Made by a program: the position numbers and the translations under genes
Source of the DNA: Pedobacter westerhofensis
Lineage (GTDB): Bacteria; Bacteroidota; Bacteroidia; Sphingobacteriales; Sphingobacteriaceae
Length of the DNA: 64,000 nt
NCBI RefSeq assembly: GCF_900182595.1
Contig: NZ_FXTN01000004.1
Coordinates: 248,001 to 312,000 of the forward strand
Direction of reading: 5' to 3'
Notes under the pieces: model-generated
What the model saw: only the letters and a program-made list of their open reading frames with translations
Told to the model about the DNA's origin: nothing
The model's database searches: none
Part shown: in pieces, positions 61,643 to 64,000 of the stretch
How positions within the stretch are numbered: the first letter of the stretch is position 1
Layout: each line of letters begins with the position of its first letter

Positions 61643-61891
61643 TTACTGTTGCCTTTCATATGCTGCTGAAAAATCTGTTCGCATTCCTTTAAATCTTTCT
61701 ACCACAGTTGCAATAAATGCTTCATCAAGCATGGCGAATATCTCATTTGCCCCGCCGCCGGTAAGGTCGAGCTCTGATAATTTATAGCTTTGTTCCAGTG
61801 TGCCCTGTTCAAATTTAACGATGTATTTCTGATTCATATTAAACAGGGTGATCTTACATTCGGGGTGCGGCAGTTCTGCGATTACTCTCAT
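61643..61891 (-). CDS. Small conserved Bacteroidota protein
   Basis: An 82-residue soluble protein of a kind I remember as conserved but uncharacterised in Bacteroidota. It opens MRVIAELPHPECKITLFNMNQKYIVKFEQG, with the short LELSELDLTGG-like motif read here as KLSELDLTGGGANEIFAML, and closes with a helix (FIATVVERFKGM). It has no signal peptide. It is divergent from the methionine sulfoxide reductase gene, with a shared promoter region of about 130 bases. Confidence 0.7.
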   Translation of the reverse strand: MRVIAELPHPECKITLFNMNQKYIVKFEQGTLEQSYKLSELDLTGGGANEIFAMLDEAFIATVVERFKGMRTDFSAAYERQQ

Positions 61892-62024
61892 TGGGCATCA
61901 ATTATTTTAAGGGTGATAAATGGCCAAATTTAACAATATTACGCATGGTTTACACCGATGTTCCGTCAATTCCTTAATTTTAACATTTAATTTTATTTAC
62001 AGAATTCTACTCATATCCCTACCC

Positions 62025-62501
62025 ATGGCCGAAGATTTAGTAATTATCAAAAGTGAAAGCAAGGAACAGCAGTATCAGTCGCTGCTGCCGCAAATTGAAG
62101 CGCTGATCAGCGGCGAGGAAGACCTGACCGCAAACCTGGCAAATATAGCTGCCGCGCTCAAGGAGCAGTTTGGTTGGCTCTGGATTGGCTTTTATCTGGT
62201 AAAGCAGGATGAGCTGGTGTTGGGGCCTTTTCAGGGGCCTGTAGCCTGCACCAGGATCAGGAAAGGCAAAGGTGTTTGCGGCGCGGCCTGGCTGGAGGCA
62301 AAAACTTTTATTGTAGATGATGTGGAGGAATTTCCCGGGCACATTGCCTGCAGCTCTGCGTCGAGATCAGAGATCGTACTGCCGCTGTTTAAAGACGGTG
62401 AAGTAGTAGGGGTGCTGGATGCTGACAGTGCAGATCTTGCTCATTTTGATACAACGGATGACGAATACTTAAGCAAGATTATTGCTTACATCAACTTATA
62501 G
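62025..62501 (+). CDS. Free methionine-(R)-sulfoxide reductase (GAF domain)
   Basis: A GAF-domain enzyme of 158 residues reducing free Met-R-sulfoxide. The start is set at the ATG at 62025 (MAEDLV), since the frame from 61920 adds an untypical extension. The three functional Cys are at 75, 85 and 109 (VACTRIRKGKGVCGAAW and HIACSSASRSEIV), matching the positions of E. coli fRMsr. It also has the GFYL and VLDADS motifs. It is cytoplasmic. It protects against oxidative damage and may be linked to the stress protein that follows 50 bases downstream. Confidence 0.92.
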   Translation: MAEDLVIIKSESKEQQYQSLLPQIEALISGEEDLTANLANIAAALKEQFGWLWIGFYLVKQDELVLGPFQGPVACTRIRKGKGVCGAAWLEAKTFIVDDVEEFPGHIACSSASRSEIVLPLFKDGEVVGVLDADSADLAHFDTTDDEYLSKIIAYINL

Positions 62502-62551
62502 GTGCTCCAAACAAATGTTCCCGGCAGATGTTGTTTAGAAAAACATCCATT

Positions 62552-63040
62552 ATGAAAAACGAGAAGAACATAGAAATATTAAAGAGCAAAGTTGAAGAAG
62601 TAAGGATATGCCTGTTTACAACGATTAGCGCAAAAGACGAATTTTCAAGCCGCCCAATGGCTACAGCGAAAGTTGAAGAAGATGGGAGTATCTGGTTCTT
62701 TACCAATGAGTATTCGCTGAAATCCAAAGAGATTTCCAAAGAAAACCAGGTGACGCTTGGATACAGCAGCCCTGCCGATAATACTTACATAACTGTAAAC
62801 GGCAAGGCTGAACTTGTGGATGACCAGGTGAGAAAAGAAGCTTACTTTTCGGCACCGGTAAAAGCCTGGTTCCCTGACGGTGTTCAGGACCCGAGGCTTA
62901 TTCTGGTAAAGGTTACTCCGGAAACTGCGGAATACTGGGATGGTACTTCATCGAAGATCGTGCTTGCATTTAGTTTGCTGAAAGCGATCGTGACGGGAGA
63001 CCAGCCGGATGCGGGCAAGCATGACAAGATCAATTTTTAG
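62552..63040 (+). CDS. Pyridoxamine 5'-phosphate oxidase-fold general stress protein
   Basis: A 162-residue protein of the general stress protein 26 type (split-barrel flavin-binding fold), starting at ATG 62552. Typical segments are RICLFTTISAKDEFSSRPMATAKVEEDGSIWFFTNEYSLKSKEI and a C-terminal EYWDGTSSKIVLAFSLLKAIVTG. It is related in fold to PdxH but lacks its substrate motif, so vitamin B6 synthesis is unlikely. It may bind FMN or F420-like cofactors. A long hairpin follows it, probably the terminator. Confidence 0.9.
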   Translation: MKNEKNIEILKSKVEEVRICLFTTISAKDEFSSRPMATAKVEEDGSIWFFTNEYSLKSKEISKENQVTLGYSSPADNTYITVNGKAELVDDQVRKEAYFSAPVKAWFPDGVQDPRLILVKVTPETAEYWDGTSSKIVLAFSLLKAIVTGDQPDAGKHDKINF

Positions 63041-63081
63041 ATATTAGTTGTTGCTGGGGTTGGAGATGATCTGGCTTCGCG

Positions 63082-63159
63082 AAAAAATGGGATTAAAATA
63101 TCGTCGCTGCCTGCTGCTGAAACGCAGCAGAAGGCGATGATATTTCAATCCCATTTTTT
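63082..63159. terminator. 78-base hairpin after the stress protein gene
   Basis: A 26-base arm beginning AAAAAATGGGATT (63082-63107) pairs with 63134-63159 with two mismatches, and an inner CTGCTG/CAGCAG stem occupies the middle. It ends in CATTTTTTTT. It is probably the terminator. Its shape and ends match the hairpin at 45587-45667. Confidence 0.75.
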
Positions 63160-63204
63160 TTCAGGGTATCCTGTAGCATGATGGCTTGTGATATCTGTTA
63201 CCTA

Positions 63205-63666
63205 TTTCATGCTCAATCCTTTTTTCATGCTCAGTCCCTTTTTCATGTCTAATCCCCTAGTTCAAATCCAATCCCTTGCGCATGTCAATTCCTTATTCTT
63301 GATCAATCCATATTCATGTTCAATCTCTAGTTCAAGTCCATTCCTTTGCGCATGTCAATTCCTTATTCTTGATCAATCCATATTCATGCTCAATCTCTAG
63401 TTCAAGTCCAATCCCTTGCGCATGTCAATTCCTTATTCTTGATCAATCCCTAGTTCAAGTCCAAGCACTTAATTATGTCCAATCTCTTGGTCATGTCAAT
63501 TCCTTATTCATGTCCGATCCCTAGTTCAAATCCAATCCCCCAGTTGCTGTCCAATTCCTTGTGTATCCAATTTCCTGTTCATGATCAATCAGCAGTTCAT
63601 TTCCGATTCCTTATTCTTCTTCAATCCCCATCTATGTTCAATCCATTGTTTATGTCCAATTACTCC
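63205..63666. repeat. Minisatellite of about 26 units of 17-18 bp, with a 70-bp higher-order repeat
   Basis: Degenerate units with the consensus TTATTCATGTCCAATCCC run without a break for about 460 bases. Part of the array repeats as a 70-bp block: the string GCGCATGTCAATTCC recurs exactly at 63278, 63348 and 63418, and most of the block matches. The unit lengths (15-22) are not multiples of three, so the array is not coding. It starts downstream of a hairpin and ends just before the stop of the esterase gene. Confidence 0.9.
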
Positions 63667-63695
63667 ATTTATGTACACGTAAGGCAATTCAGTAG

Positions 63696-64000
63696 CTATT
63701 TACCGTATTCCTTATCCAGGAAGAGGTAGCGCGCACGGTGCTTTTCTGTTTCAGCTTTGGTATTCACATCCAGATTGATGTAATTGACCTGGTTATTGGC
63801 TTTGATTTCCGGCCACTCAGGTAGGCCTGAGCCGTTGGGGTTGCCCGTTTTAACGAAGTTGGAAAAGTAGCCCAGCATGGTGTCAGAGACCTTCTGGTCA
63901 TCGGCGGTAAATGCGTATACCTTGTTGTACCGGAGGTTGCCCATGGCGTATTCGATTTCAAAGGCGTGTGGGGCGCCGGTAGGAACAATTGGTTTTTTAG
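63696..64000 (-). CDS. Type-B carboxylesterase, C-terminal end (cut by window)
   Basis: The C-terminal 101 codons of an alpha/beta-hydrolase of the type-B carboxylesterase (PnbA-like) family; the reading frame is open to the right edge. The catalytic-His region reads APHAFEIEYAMGNL, followed by the family's C-terminal block VYAFTADDQKVSDTMLGYFSNFVKTGNPNGSGLPEWP. The upstream part with the catalytic Ser and Glu lies outside. Identity is clear, but substrate and export signal cannot be read. It ends 30 bases from the minisatellite. Confidence 0.85.
   Translation of the reverse strand, partial: KKPIVPTGAPHAFEIEYAMGNLRYNKVYAFTADDQKVSDTMLGYFSNFVKTGNPNGSGLPEWPEIKANNQVNYINLDVNTKAETEKHRARYLFLDKEYGK

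Noticed and set aside
62552-63040. Second pdxH for vitamin B6 synthesis
   Set aside because: The fold is similar, but the PdxH C-terminal substrate motif is missing. It fits the general stress protein family better, and a true pdxH lies at 43449.
63205-63666. CRISPR array
   Set aside because: The repeats are contiguous and degenerate with no unique spacers, and no cas genes are present.
63188-63729. Forward open frames over the minisatellite giving Phe/Ser/Pro-rich repeats
   Set aside because: Unit lengths of 15-22 bases shift the frame, composition is not protein-like, and no start region or conserved domain is seen. The frames are a by-product of the repeat.

Overview
The window looks like chromosome from a Bacteroidota species of the family Sphingobacteriaceae, probably Pedobacter or a close relative. 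The support is moderate GC, weak or absent Shine-Dalgarno sequences, secreted proteins typical of the phylum (GLPGLI-like, DUF3347, OmpA with a thrombospondin-type linker, 7TM-DISM kinase), a GNAT/nitrilase fusion, and a class Ib ribonucleotide reductase cluster. The genus is inferred from family resemblance, not from a search. Both edges cut genes: ligD on the left and a type-B carboxylesterase on the right.

Layout. 0-4 kb: end of ligD, small envelope proteins, a LytTR regulator and a DUF3347 protein. 4.2-10.6 kb: a TetR repressor followed by a TolC-HlyD-RND tripartite pump, with matching palindromes between repressor and pump. 10.6-29.3 kb: a region rich in signalling proteins, with four related GAF-PAS proteins (only one has a full kinase core), a GAF histidine kinase, a lone receiver domain, and two copies of an unknown ~105-residue protein. 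An M28 peptidase, a DUF2252 protein, a DUF1543 protein, an FAD oxidoreductase with an outer-membrane partner, and a two-gene unit with a GNAT-like protein lie among them. 29.4-35.1 kb: a major OmpA protein, an AI-2E family permease, a DUF892 protein, and an AraC/siderophore-interacting/GNAT group.

35.2-38.1 kb is an arsenic resistance operon (arsR, a Cys-tailed DUF6428 protein, an ArsN-like acetyltransferase, arsC, acr3) with two near-identical ArsR-type operators. It is followed by 540 bases of repeat-rich non-coding DNA that may be debris of a mobile element. 38.6-53.4 kb is mostly housekeeping: queG, the nitrilase fusion, ruvB, a 3-hydroxyacyl-CoA dehydrogenase, pdxH, yqgE, purK-purE, a BaiN-like flavoprotein, a RecQ helicase, a UMF1-family transporter and a LutA-like protein. 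53.4-60.6 kb holds a GLPGLI-like secreted protein, the nrdH-nrdI-nrdE-nrdF operon and a 7TM-DISM histidine kinase. 60.6-64 kb has a beta-barrel protein, a free methionine sulfoxide reductase, a general-stress flavin-binding protein, and a striking ~460-base minisatellite before the esterase.

Working together: the pump and ars operons are self-contained detoxification modules with visible cis-regulatory repeats. The RNR cluster supplies dNTPs with its own reductant (NrdH) and flavodoxin (NrdI). The sensory genes are orphans without obvious partners. I saw no convincing rRNA or tRNA, no CRISPR array, no phage genes and no intact transposase. The least explained items are the repeat regions at 38.2, 45.4 and 63.2 kb, the two similar ~80-base hairpins, the GNAT-like gene pair, and the GAF-PAS proteins without catalytic domains.
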